Shown here: piece by piece, positions 11,930 through 21,415 of the stretch
Layout: each line of letters begins with the position of its first letter
How positions within the stretch are numbered: the first letter of the stretch is position 1
Program-made: the position numbers and the translations under genes
The notes under the pieces: model-generated
What the model saw: the letters and a program-made list of their open reading frames with translations, nothing else
Databases searched by the model: none
Told to the model about the DNA's origin: nothing
Source: Paracamarosporium sp. OC-R06-R3
Lineage: Eukaryota; Ascomycota; Dothideomycetes; Pleosporales; Didymosphaeriaceae
Assembly: GCA_019828545.1 (NCBI GenBank)
Contig: JACVRA010000023.1
Span: forward strand, 186,001-250,000
Length of the DNA stretch: 64,000 bases
Reading direction: 5' to 3'

Positions 11930-12992
11930 GCTGATATGCACGGGTAGGTCGATGAGGATCCGAGGAAGAAGTGGCCAGATAACGTGCACGTTAGGCCAGT
12001 AGCAGAAGTGAAGAGGAACGGATACGGTGTGCTGGAGTGGAAGGATGATGTGTAGGGTTGTTGTACAGTGGGGGGTCCAAGATACGGCATCGAGCAAGAT
12101 TGTTGCACCAGCAGTGCATTCTTTGAGTGCTGGACATGACACAATGTACACAAAGGGATGTGGGTTCGGCACTGCTCTTGGATGATAGATTGGACATGTG
12201 AAAGTGCGACAGCGAATCAAGAGAGATCGACGGTGCTCAGGGACTGCTACGGGCGGGATACGGACCGCTTAGGGGCCTCGTGATAATTGCTTGATGGTAC
12301 ATGATTCGGGTTCCCCACGTTTACCGCTGTTTCCCATGGGCACCCCACATGATGGCCGTCATCTGGGTCGGCAGATGAGAAGTCGTTGTTTTGTTCTATT
12401 GTGTAGGCAAGAGAGAGTCGAGATTTTCCAACGAGGGGCAGAGAGGCGAAGATAGCTGGCGAAGACGTTTGTTGCACATGTCGAGGTACGTGTATGTGTG
12501 CATGTGTGCATGTGTGCCTGTGTGCCAGGCACATGCTCACCCGGGAACTGGGGCTTTGGGGCCGTGCGTGCGTGCTCCCACCGCCTTTGTCCTGGTGACT
12601 TGCATGGGCGTCATCGGCATCACACAGCCCGCCCCTTTGGGCCTGCCGCAGCTGGCTGTGCTGTTTGACCCAGCAGCTCACGTCTGTCAGCTCGTATATG
12701 GCCCGACACCCTTTTGGTTGCGCAGTGCACCTTCCGACGCAGGTGACGTTCATGGAAACTCTGCTACTAACGTCCGCCCGAGTCGCTACCACTGATCAAG
12801 GCGCTTTCGTACACTTGACGGCCCGCCTACGTAACCTTCCACCGCTCGCGCTACCTACCAATACTGCCCTTCTGAATCTGCCGGGTTCCATCCTGTCGTG
12901 GGCATCTTGTCCGCGATCCTGCCCACACCCTCGCGGCCACCTGCGGCCTCGTCCCTTCCATTACGCTCGCGTATGGAGCTCTTTCGCTGCAA
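11930..12992. other. Intergenic, no gene recognised
   Basis: About 1.06 kb between two genes on the same strand. It should hold the 3' untranslated region of the left gene and the promoter of lipase 1. A TGTGTGCA-type purine/pyrimidine run lies near 12490-12530. Open frames here are short and have no protein character. Confidence 0.5.
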
Positions 12993-15844
12993 ATGTCCTT
13001 TGCATCCGATACACTACTCTCCGGTGGTGCAACACTGCATATAGCAAGAGGAGGACAACATGGCAAGCAGCCAAGTCAGACCCAGAGCAGCCGGCTAGAC
13101 CCTCTGATTCGCCTTGTGAAAGACCCGTTTGGTCTACTCGGTGGGGGCACAAGCGTAGAGGAAAATGCGCGCCGAGCCAACAATGAGGAAGATCGAAAGC
13201 AACTGTTGTATTTGCGCATGCGAGACGTGAGTGCTATGGCTTTTCTACACTTTCACATGTTGATAGTGAGCGCAGGCCGAATCCTACGACGACTGGAAAG
13301 CAGCTGCGACCGAGTTGGATACCCTCGAAGGCAACGATGCTTGGAAGCTCCAAGACGAGTCGTCCGAATATGACGCTGAGCTCGTAAAGGTCCGCCTGGA
13401 ACAGCTTGACGAAGCTCGCCTCAATTGCGACGTAAAGCGCATGCTTTTCCTCATCCGAACAACCCTCACGCGCGGTCTTGGTGGCATGGGTGATCTACGT
13501 CTATACAAGCATTCACACATCGGCACAAAGAAGCTCATAGAGCGGTACATCGATTCGGCAGTACAGACACTGGCAGCGCTCCCTGACGTGGCGGGCAAGC
13601 AGGGAGATAAGTGTCCCGTCAAGCCCCACAAAGTCGCCGAAGAGCTCCTTCGTACTCGCCAGTCCTTTGGCCGGACAGCGCTGCTGATGTCTGGTGGAGG
13701 TACCTTTGGGATGAACCACATCGGCGTAGTCAAATGCTTGTGGGAGCTGCGTCTCCTCCCACGCATCATATCAGGGGCGTCCGCCGGGAGCATTGTCTGC
13801 GCTGTCTTATGTTCTAAAACTGATGCCGAGATACCCGCAGTGCTGACCGACTTCTGCTACGGCGATCTGGACGTATTCGAAAGACCCGGGGAAGAAGAAG
13901 GTGTCATTCAGAAAGTCACGCGGTTTCTCAAGTATGGATCGTTGTTTGACATTTCACATTTGCAGAGGGTCATGAGGAAGATGCTGGGCGATATTACATT
14001 TCAGGAGTCGTACAATCGGACGCGGAGAATTCTTAATATAACGGTTTCGAGCGCGAGCATGTATGAGCTTCCGAGGTTGCTCAATTATGTCACAGCGCCG
14101 GATGTTATGATTTGGTCTGCAGTGTGAGTGACACTTTTCGTCGTGAACTAAAAGTCGTCTTTCAGATCCGGCTTATTCGACTAGGCAATCACTGATGATA
14201 GACAGATGCGCATCGTGCTCAGTTCCATTCATCTTCTCTGCAGCATCTCTTATGGCCAAAGACCGAAAAACAGGAAGAGAAGTGCCATGGGACCCCACAC
14301 CCAATGAAGGCTGGATTGACGGTTCGGTTGACAACGATTTGCCCATGACACGCCTTGCCGAGATGTTCAACGTCAATCATTTCATCGTATCTCAAGTCAA
14401 TCCGCACGTGGTGCCTTTTCTTGCCAAAGAAGAAGACGCAACAAGTGCAGAGGCGCAACAACAGAACTCTGCATTCTCTGCTGGCCCTAGCTGGATGCAC
14501 AATATGGCAAGCTTTGCGAAAGGAGAAGCTTTGCATCGCCTTGAGGTACTTGCGGAGATGGGAGTGTTTCCAAATACCATGACTAAGGTTAGATCGGTAC
14601 TCAACCAGCGATACTCTGGCGACATCACAATCTTCCCCACAATCTCATACACAAATTTTCCAAAGATCCTCAGCAACCCGACGACCGATTACATGCTGCG
14701 CTGCTTGCTCACTGGGGAGCAGGCGACTTGGCTTAAACTCTCTAGGATCCAGAACCACGTTGCTGTAGAGCTTGCCTTGGATGAAGCAGTCAACCAGATT
14801 CTTCCCTGTGTGCATTTCAGTAAAAGCCAAGCGAACCTACGGCTTCTCAATTTCGCCCGCCCGTTATCCCAAGGCTCAGATCTACCTCCCACACACCCGC
14901 GAAGGCGACACAAGAGAGATTCGCATTCCGAAAGCCACGGCGTCCCTCTTGCGCCGTTCACGCCTTTTGTAGAAGTGTCCTCGCCTGACTTCGCTCGAGG
15001 CCCAGGATCACACGGAAAAGAAGCTGTGCAGACCAACTCCAAGCCATATCTTCCTTCGCGACCATCAATGAGAACTCCAAAGCCCCCAGATACCAATAGG
15101 GTGGCATTTTCAACTGTCGAAGCAGTCTCATCGACCGACCCCGACGATTCACCCACCGATGCAGACGTCTCTGATAATATAGAATCCGACACTTCGGACA
15201 TCCTATCCTCACCATCACTATCACACTCCCCCCCTTTTCCAAGCGTTCCTGACCTTTGGCCTTCGACAGACCAGGTTCTCTTCCCGCTCCCTTCGGTGTC
15301 CAATCCTCACACACCAGCTGCCCCCGCAACCCTTTTCAACGGCGAACGCAGCTCCATGAATCTGACGCCCTCCGCGCCTAGCTCCCCTGAGCTGCGCTAC
15401 AAGCGGCTTTTCCATCCATCGATGAAGATCACAGAGCCAGAGCCAGCATACAAGCAAGAGATGAAGCGCGTATTACAGCCGCTAAGTATCATCCCGAGCA
15501 TGAGACATACAGAAAGCAATCCGTTGTACCAAAGGGCCCCAGCCACCACATTGAAAAAAACAGGTTCGTTGGACGAAGACAAAGTAGCGGCGTTCGACGT
15601 GCCTGACTTCAGCCCTGTAAGCTCATGGGACAGCAAGACAGCGACTCCGCTCGGCATGCCTGATGGCGCCAGAGAAAAAGAAGAATCGTATTTCCAAAAG
15701 AAAATGCGCGAGTCGCAGCGAGGCAATGGGACGCCGAGATGGGGGAGCCCAACGAAGCAGTCGTTTATGAAGGGGGTGGGTCTGAGGAGGAAGAAGAGCG
15801 GGAGTGGAAGCTTGAGTGGCGAGCGTGATCGCCCCGCTGCTTGA
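12993..15844 (+). CDS. Patatin-like phospholipase/triacylglycerol lipase 1
   Basis: Predicted exons 12993..13226, 13276..14123 and 14206..15844 give 906 residues with all phases matching. The Ser-Asp lipase core is complete. The oxyanion loop LLMSGGGTFGMNHIG lies near residue 214, the nucleophile elbow GASAGS near 244, and the Asp of DGSVDND near 398. The block from FGRTAL to TAPDVMIWSAV is typical of the Tgl3/Tgl4/Tgl5 family, which hydrolyses stored triacylglycerol on lipid droplets and can show lysophospholipid acyltransferase activity. The last ~350 residues are Ser/Pro-rich and disordered, a likely phosphoregulatory tail. A paralogue lies at 40408-43056. Which yeast Tgl protein is the true orthologue is not resolved here. 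Confidence 0.92.
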
Positions 15845-15860
15845 GACGCTCCATTTCCGT

Positions 15861-15881
15861 CTTGTCTTGTCTTGTCTTGTC
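15861..15881 (+). repeat. CTTGT microsatellite
   Basis: Four tandem CTTGT pentamers directly after the lipase stop codon, in the probable 3' untranslated region. Confidence 0.8.
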
Positions 15882-16450
15882 TACATCCGCGAGCTTATCG
15901 CTTTCTATCGTTTTCATTTTTTCTTCACTGTTTAGATGCATCGGCGGCGTTTTTCCCTTACGTCTTCGCTGAGAGCATGGATGATGATGACGTGGGGTTG
16001 GTTGGTTAGTGAGGCAGAGCACATGATATCCCGTCAGCAGGCCTGTATAGACGGCGGAGTTCGGACGTGACGTTATTGTTATTATTATAGGAGTACGAAG
16101 ACGGTTGTACAAGGGGTTGAAAAGGAGGCTTGATAGATAGGATACCCTGTGTTCATGACGACAAGTGTTATTTTCACCCTTTCTATACTTATTATTACCT
16201 ACGTTTCGCTGGGAGGTGCTCGCATTCGCATATCGTTGGACACAGCATATGGTTGGTGATATAGCATGCCTCCTGAAGAGTTACTAGCCGTCCTGTGCAA
16301 TTGTGAGAGATTGCGGGATGCATGCATTGCAATGAAGGCGCAGCCTATACGAACAGCAGCACAGCCCCGCCTCTTCAACCTTGTAAGAGACCTTAGCACG
16401 TCGCGCCACCTTGGAGCTTGAATCGAGTTCTTCCTCAATTCGTTATTCGA

Positions 16451-17347
16451 TCCTACACGAGTTTTGGCTTTTCCGTCAGCGACTTCCTCGCCGTTCTGAA
16501 GCTTGTCAGGACGGAATCATCGCACTCCAGCGCGACCTTTCGCTCGCTGATCAGCGAGTTGGTTTCACTAGAGACTACGCTCATCCGCGTTAAGCGACTA
16601 GACCTAGATGATGATCGAACTCCAGACAAGAACGCGTTACGACAGGCTGCATCTCAATGCCAGCATACGATCGATGCATTCTACAAGAAGCTGCAGAAGG
16701 ACTAGCCTTGCCTCCAACACAATGCATCTAGTTTCAAAATCAAGAGCGCGTGGGCTAAAGTCAAATGGTCAGTTTGCAAGAGGACGACCTGGAGGCTTTT
16801 CGCGCGGAGATACGAGGCCATATAGGCAGCATCGAGATGTTGCTGCTGACGACGCATATGGAGACGACCACTATGCAAGGACGCACACAACTTTCTCAAA
16901 ATAGATGTGTTATGAACCTTATACAAGACTTCTCCTCTCAAGCAAAGAGGTCACTCAGTTCCATTTCTAACAGCGTTGCGGAAAGTGTTTAGCAAGGGAA
17001 GGCTTTACTGGAATCAAGCGTTCAAGTTGTCCAAATGAATCTCCGCATCTTCTAGATGATGCACGATATAAATCGCTTTATTTATACGCAGGATTCCACA
17101 ACAAATCTTGCGTCAGCAACCAGTGTATTTAGTGAACGCTTTCAACAAGCCTAGTCCCTTCCATTTAGAATTCGTCAAGTCTCCAGAAGCACTGCTAGCA
17201 GTGTTGGAAGTCAACTTGAAGGAGACAATGTATGGGCCAAACATGGTTGATCGTGGTGAATTTGCGATCGAGGAAGCCGGAACACAACTATCGATTGACC
17301 TCACCCAGCCTTGGGAAACGTGTTCTTATCCTGGACAAAATGTATGA
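16451..17347 (+). pseudogene. Decayed fungal ubiquitin-like (ULD-type) domain gene
   Basis: Three fragments line up in order with a common fungal protein type. Fragment 1 (16451-16702) begins FGFSVSDFLAVLKLV, like the N-terminal helical domain. Fragment 2 (16765-17085) has LEAFRAEIRGHIGSIEMLLL. Fragment 3 (~17090-17345) has LRQQPVYLVNAF, FHLEFVKSPEALLAVL and a CSYPGQ end, like the ubiquitin-like domain. They are broken by ACG (16457) where homologues start with ATG, TAG at 16703, a frame change near 16770, stops at 16990 and 17053, and another frame change near 17090. At least one TAG sits where homologues have Gln. Some breaks could be introns, but the in-frame stops make a working gene unlikely. 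The family match is from memory of typical sequences. Confidence 0.6.
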
Positions 17348-17922
17348 TTCCAGACGCATATTGGGTAGTTCACCGGAAAGTATTAATATCTGAAGGTCGC
17401 GCTGAGTATGATGTTCAAGCAACCAAGCACAGGATCGACTTCGTCATGTCTAAGATGCCAAACGGAACAGAGTAGCATCGCAAGATTGGAAACAACATGG
17501 TAAGCTCAAGAATATTTCTGTTGCCTATCACAACAGGATCTGGTTGATTCAGCACCATATGTGGAACGGTCTTTCGTCACGTAGAAGGATTGGTCAATTT
17601 GCCCGAACAGTCCACATTGGAGGCTCAGGCTTCTTCGTATGCTTGACAAACTGACAAGCCTTCGCAAGATGCGATATATACAGCGGAAATATCATCCAAG
17701 AGGAAAATGAAAGGCGACGATATGTCAGCTGACTTGAGAAAATTTCGTCGTATTTAAATAGTAAGCCCGCATGCAGACAAGACTGCAGTCGCAAACAAGT
17801 GCCGATTTATCAAACGGTATCCGGACAATCCAGCGCTAAGTCGGGGGATGGTTACCGTACGGTATACATGTTAGGAGTAAGTTTTTATCCGTTCACTTAA
17901 TCCGCCTATGCGGGATCCCGGT
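17348..17922. other. Intergenic, possibly the tail of the relic
   Basis: 575 bases with no open frame that reads like protein. It may include remnants of the 3' part of the pseudogene and the 3' untranslated region of the minus-strand gene ending at 17923. Confidence 0.4.
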
Positions 17923-18510
17923 CTAATATGATGCACATATTAGCTTTGCATCTAAGCAAGCTAGCAAGCTTACCACGGCCTCAGTGGCGTAATTGAGAAA
18001 TTGGCGTGCGCCATCAATACATTGAAATGTAGAGTACTTATAAGAGGATATGAAAGCCGGGACCGAAGCACCCTCATGGCCCACATCTTTGAACCGATGA
18101 TCAGGCTTCTTAGGCTCCGCCTTGTAAAAGACTTCTATTTTTTCTGCGTCGAGGTCAACGACGTATGTCCAGTAGCAGCGACGGGGAGCGTTTGCAAACT
18201 TAAGGTCGAGACAGATTGGTACTGGACTTCCGGCTTCAGCGCGACTGATGATGTCGAGTATAGAAGCACCAGTGGTGCGGGCGAGAGATAAGGGGCCTTC
18301 TTTGGGTGGAGCTGTGAGTGTATCTCGCTCTTCTTCTGACACTTCAAAGGTGTGCTCAAGACCATCTTTGAGGCGCTGAATATTGCTAGGTTCGCTCAGG
18401 AAGTCGACGACGCGTACCCCTTGGATAGATAGGTAGCCATCGTATTGACCGTATTGGGCGACAACGAACTTGCCGTTGTAGAAAACGCAGGTAAGGCAAC
18501 TAGAGCTCAT
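17923..18510 (-). CDS. Small uncharacterised fungal protein (195 aa)
   Basis: Single exon. I chose the Met at 18510 because the preceding 45 residues of open frame look like leader, while residue 1 onward reads as a folded protein: a short strand with two Cys, then FVVAQYGQYDGYLSIQG. That Tyr-Gly-Gln-x-Asp-Gly-Tyr pattern recurs in small fungal proteins of unknown function. No signal peptide or membrane segment is seen. The middle contains acidic helices, and the C-terminal part is rich in aromatic residues with paired Cys. Function is unknown and I assign none. Confidence 0.65.
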   Translation of the reverse strand: MSSSCLTCVFYNGKFVVAQYGQYDGYLSIQGVRVVDFLSEPSNIQRLKDGLEHTFEVSEEERDTLTAPPKEGPLSLARTTGASILDIISRAEAGSPVPICLDLKFANAPRRCYWTYVVDLDAEKIEVFYKAEPKKPDHRFKDVGHEGASVPAFISSYKYSTFQCIDGARQFLNYATEAVVSLLACLDAKLICASY

Positions 18511-19989
18511 AGTGGTAGAGTAAAGTGAGATGTAAGATTGATGAAGCAAGATGAGCGTCTCAATATAGTAGCCCAAGTAAGTTGCATCCTTTGTATCCAA
18601 CCGGTCGAAGGTTATAAACAATGCTATGCCAGGCCAGGCCGCCACGTACCACTACTAGCAGTACCCACCCTCAGCGGATGCTCCTGTCTCAACAAAGTAA
18701 AAGAGAATCCAGTAGTGTTGCTGTGGCGGGGATACTATTCACCAACCTTTTAAACCCTTAATGGATGGCATGATTAAGCCTAGCCATCCAGATATCTACT
18801 GTAGCGCTCGCCTAGAACAGCTTAATACCCAGGTTTGCCCTGATCTTGGTAGCCGCATTACTCTTTCACCACAGCCATGACCTCCCTGTGGCGCCAATAT
18901 TGTTCCACACGCACTGCTTGTCTTATTTCATCAATCTGGCACGGTGGCGCGCTCAAAGAGACTGTTCAAAGGAGCAAAGGAACGAGCTCATCAGGCAGTC
19001 GAATGAGAGAGCCGCTCATGCGAAGATCAAAGCAATGATAAATAACAAAGGAAGCGTAAGCTGGGCGCTAAGTTTCATAACAACAATGCCAGATAGAGAA
19101 ACCAGCACTAAAAGCCAAAAGTCTCAGACGACCGCGAACAAAGGATCCGACATATTGGGTTTTCTCGAGGAACCTGGGAGCTCGATAGAGACGCTCGTAG
19201 ATGGTAGACGCATAGTGAAGCAGTCTAACAAGCGCAAGCCACGCGCCAGGAATTCCGGTACATACTTTCTACTGGCAGTACTTTCCTTTGGAAGCAAGTA
19301 ACGTTTCGGCACTTAGACAGAAGTATACGGACGGCAGAAGGGTAGCGTTTCAATACGTATGCATCGCCAACTGGCTGGAAACACGCACCATATCATTGAT
19401 GTCTTGCCAGTATCCGCGATAGCAGTCGTCTTTGTCCAGTGCGTCGCTTGACCCACCCACCCTGGCCATGATATGATACTGTGACGTGACGTGACGTTAG
19501 AGAGCCCTTCCCTTCCTTGCCAACTACCCAGTGCTGCACCTCCTTTTTTTCTCGCCATGTCAACCTGCCCTGTCATGGTCGTACCAACAAGGCAAAAAGT
19601 ACACGTTAGGCGGAGGGGAGATAAAGTTGAGGACGGTTCTACTCTAGGGCGGCCGTTTTATGAGCGTATGGGCTGGATAACGGTGGTGGGCTGCCAAGTA
19701 TAAGAGCAGCCTTTTCCTGCCAAACAAATCACCATTTCCTAGCGCAGTTCCACCTGTGTATATAAACATCGTAGTAGTTTATGATATATATACATGTACA
19801 CTGAGCGAACGAGCGACCCCGTGTGTACGAGTAGATGAGTGGATGGGTGGGTGTGTATGCACGCGATATGCAACAAAGAAAACGATAATACAAAACAAAG
19901 CGTAACTCCAAGTTTTGAGTTCCACCCTCACATGACGTCGTAAATCACGCACCCAAGCAAGACACAAACGCCAGGTTAAGATCTGCATA
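18511..19989. other. Intergenic, no convincing gene
   Basis: About 1.5 kb upstream of the small protein and downstream of the AT-hook gene. A 151-codon plus-strand frame at 18846-19301 has no recognisable domain or convincing start. A short GTGAC tandem run lies at 19482-19495. The TA-rich stretch at 19755-19800 is probably part of the 3' region of the minus-strand gene. Confidence 0.45.
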
Positions 19990-20916
19990 CTAACTCTTCC
20001 CATCTACGCCCTTCCCCTCGACCTCAAACTTAGTCCGTATCTGCGCGTCGTACCGCTTGTATAGATCCCATCCCACAACAAGAATAACAGGTATCCCCAC
20101 CATGATAGTTGTGACGCGGCGCGCAGCACCCTTGTACTTTGGCGGCATGCGGCCTTCGTTGATGGCGCGCTCGGTGGCGGCCTTTTCGAGGGCTTCGGGC
20201 GTGAGCTGTTTGGGGCGTGGGGAGGCGGGGATGGAGGGGTTGAGGGGGCGGGGCGGGAGCGGGATTGTGGATGGTTTTATCGGGAGGAGTTTGGGTTGTG
20301 GTGGTTTGGGCGTCGAGGAGGATGGCGTTGAGGGCGTCGGTCGGGGGATCGATGAGTGGTGTGGTGTGGTCGAGGCAGGTGGTATGGAGGAGGGTTGCGG
20401 CGCAGGTGGTGTGGATGTCGATGCTGAGTGGATTTCTGCGACTGGTTGGGAGGCCGATGGTGTGCTTATGGGCTGCTCTATGACTACATTGGCAGCACCG
20501 CCGGTGGGAAGGAGGATTTCAGCTACTGCTGGTGTCTCCTTAGTTGGCGGCTTCACTGTGCCTGCCTTGAACACCTCGTTCAATATCTTGCTCGTGGATG
20601 GTGTGATGGGCGTTGGCTTGCCCTCTGCTTTCGGTTTGTCCTCGACCTTGGGCGCACTTGCGGCTTTTGCAGATGGTGCAGCTTCGGGTGCTGACGTAGT
20701 TTTCGTAGTTTTCGTGGCTTTCGTAGCTTTCGTAGCGGTTGTCTTCGTCGACGTCTTGGTTGCCTTCGCAGCTTTCTTCGGTACTTCCTCCTTCTTCGCC
20801 GTCTTCGTGCTCGCCTTCCTCACGCTCTTCTTTGCCTCGACGGCCGGCGCATCCTCGCTCACCACCTTCCTCGGCCGTCCGCGCTTCTTAGGTTCCGTGG
20901 CAACTGCTGCGTCCAT
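19990..20916 (-). CDS. AT-hook protein with C-terminal transmembrane segment (308 aa)
   Basis: Single exon starting at the second in-frame Met (20916), eight codons into the open frame, directly before an AT-hook core KRGRPRK at residues 11-17. A Lys/Ala/Thr-rich stretch resembling histone H1 tails follows (~30-90), then a long Pro/Ser/Thr-rich linker (~150-240). A short helix leads into MPPKYKGAARRVTTIMVG, and a single hydrophobic segment spans ~266-284 before a ~22-residue basic tail. Pairing a minor-groove DNA-binding motif with one C-terminal membrane anchor suggests a nuclear-envelope or organelle protein. Alternatively the AT hook may simply be part of a basic targeting region. No enzymatic domain is visible. 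Confidence 0.75.
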   Translation of the reverse strand: MDAAVATEPKKRGRPRKVVSEDAPAVEAKKSVRKASTKTAKKEEVPKKAAKATKTSTKTTATKATKATKTTKTTSAPEAAPSAKAASAPKVEDKPKAEGKPTPITPSTSKILNEVFKAGTVKPPTKETPAVAEILLPTGGAANVVIEQPISTPSASQPVAEIHSASTSTPPAPQPSSIPPASTTPHHSSIPRPTPSTPSSSTPKPPQPKLLPIKPSTIPLPPRPLNPSIPASPRPKQLTPEALEKAATERAINEGRMPPKYKGAARRVTTIMVGIPVILVVGWDLYKRYDAQIRTKFEVEGKGVDGKS

Positions 20917-21415
20917 GGTGGTCAATTGGCGCCCCGACACAATATTCGAGATAGCCGACTCCGAATATGAAAGTCAACGAGGGCGAGAGGCGTGTGGGAT
21001 GACTCGTCGACGCGACAAAGGAGGTTCTCTTTGGACGCGTCGCGGGAAATTTTGGCGACCGGGATCAACGGTTAGTGAGGGATTGGGCGAATGGGTCGCG
21101 GCTGCAGGGCTGGCTAGCGGCGCTGCGGGGAGCGTGCTGGCCTATCCATGGGGGGCGGGGTACAAGCATCAAGCACCAAGCCAGCATCACGTCGCAACAG
21201 TCACGTCACAGCCAATGTGTTTACAAACATGTGTAAAACATCTCATGTCCACCTCGTGGAAATGCATGTATTTGCATTTTACGCCATTACACCTCTTGAA
21301 AGTCCATCTGGTATACCAAAGCCTTAACCAATCCAAAGTCCAAACCCCGTAGTGTGTGTACAGCAAAGTGGATCCATGCCTCGCCCATGCGCCCGCTATG
21401 TCATTCTCAAGGGAA
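20917..21415. other. Intergenic, no gene recognised
   Basis: About 500 bases upstream of the AT-hook gene and downstream of the antiporter stop. It should contain the AT-hook gene promoter and the antiporter 3' end. The open plus-strand frame crossing it is a shadow of the low-complexity AT-hook gene. Confidence 0.45.

Noticed and set aside
12391..12795. 134-codon frame between the telomere-type gene and lipase 1
   Set aside because: Low-complexity TG repeats and Cys/Val runs; no conserved motif and no splice partners.
18846..19301. 151-codon plus-strand frame
   Set aside because: No recognisable domain, no clear start context, and composition like the surrounding intergenic DNA.
20057..21352. 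431-codon plus-strand open frame rich in Gly/Val/Phe
   Set aside because: It is the antisense shadow of the Lys/Ala/Pro-rich AT-hook gene. Codon composition explains the lack of stops and no domain is visible.
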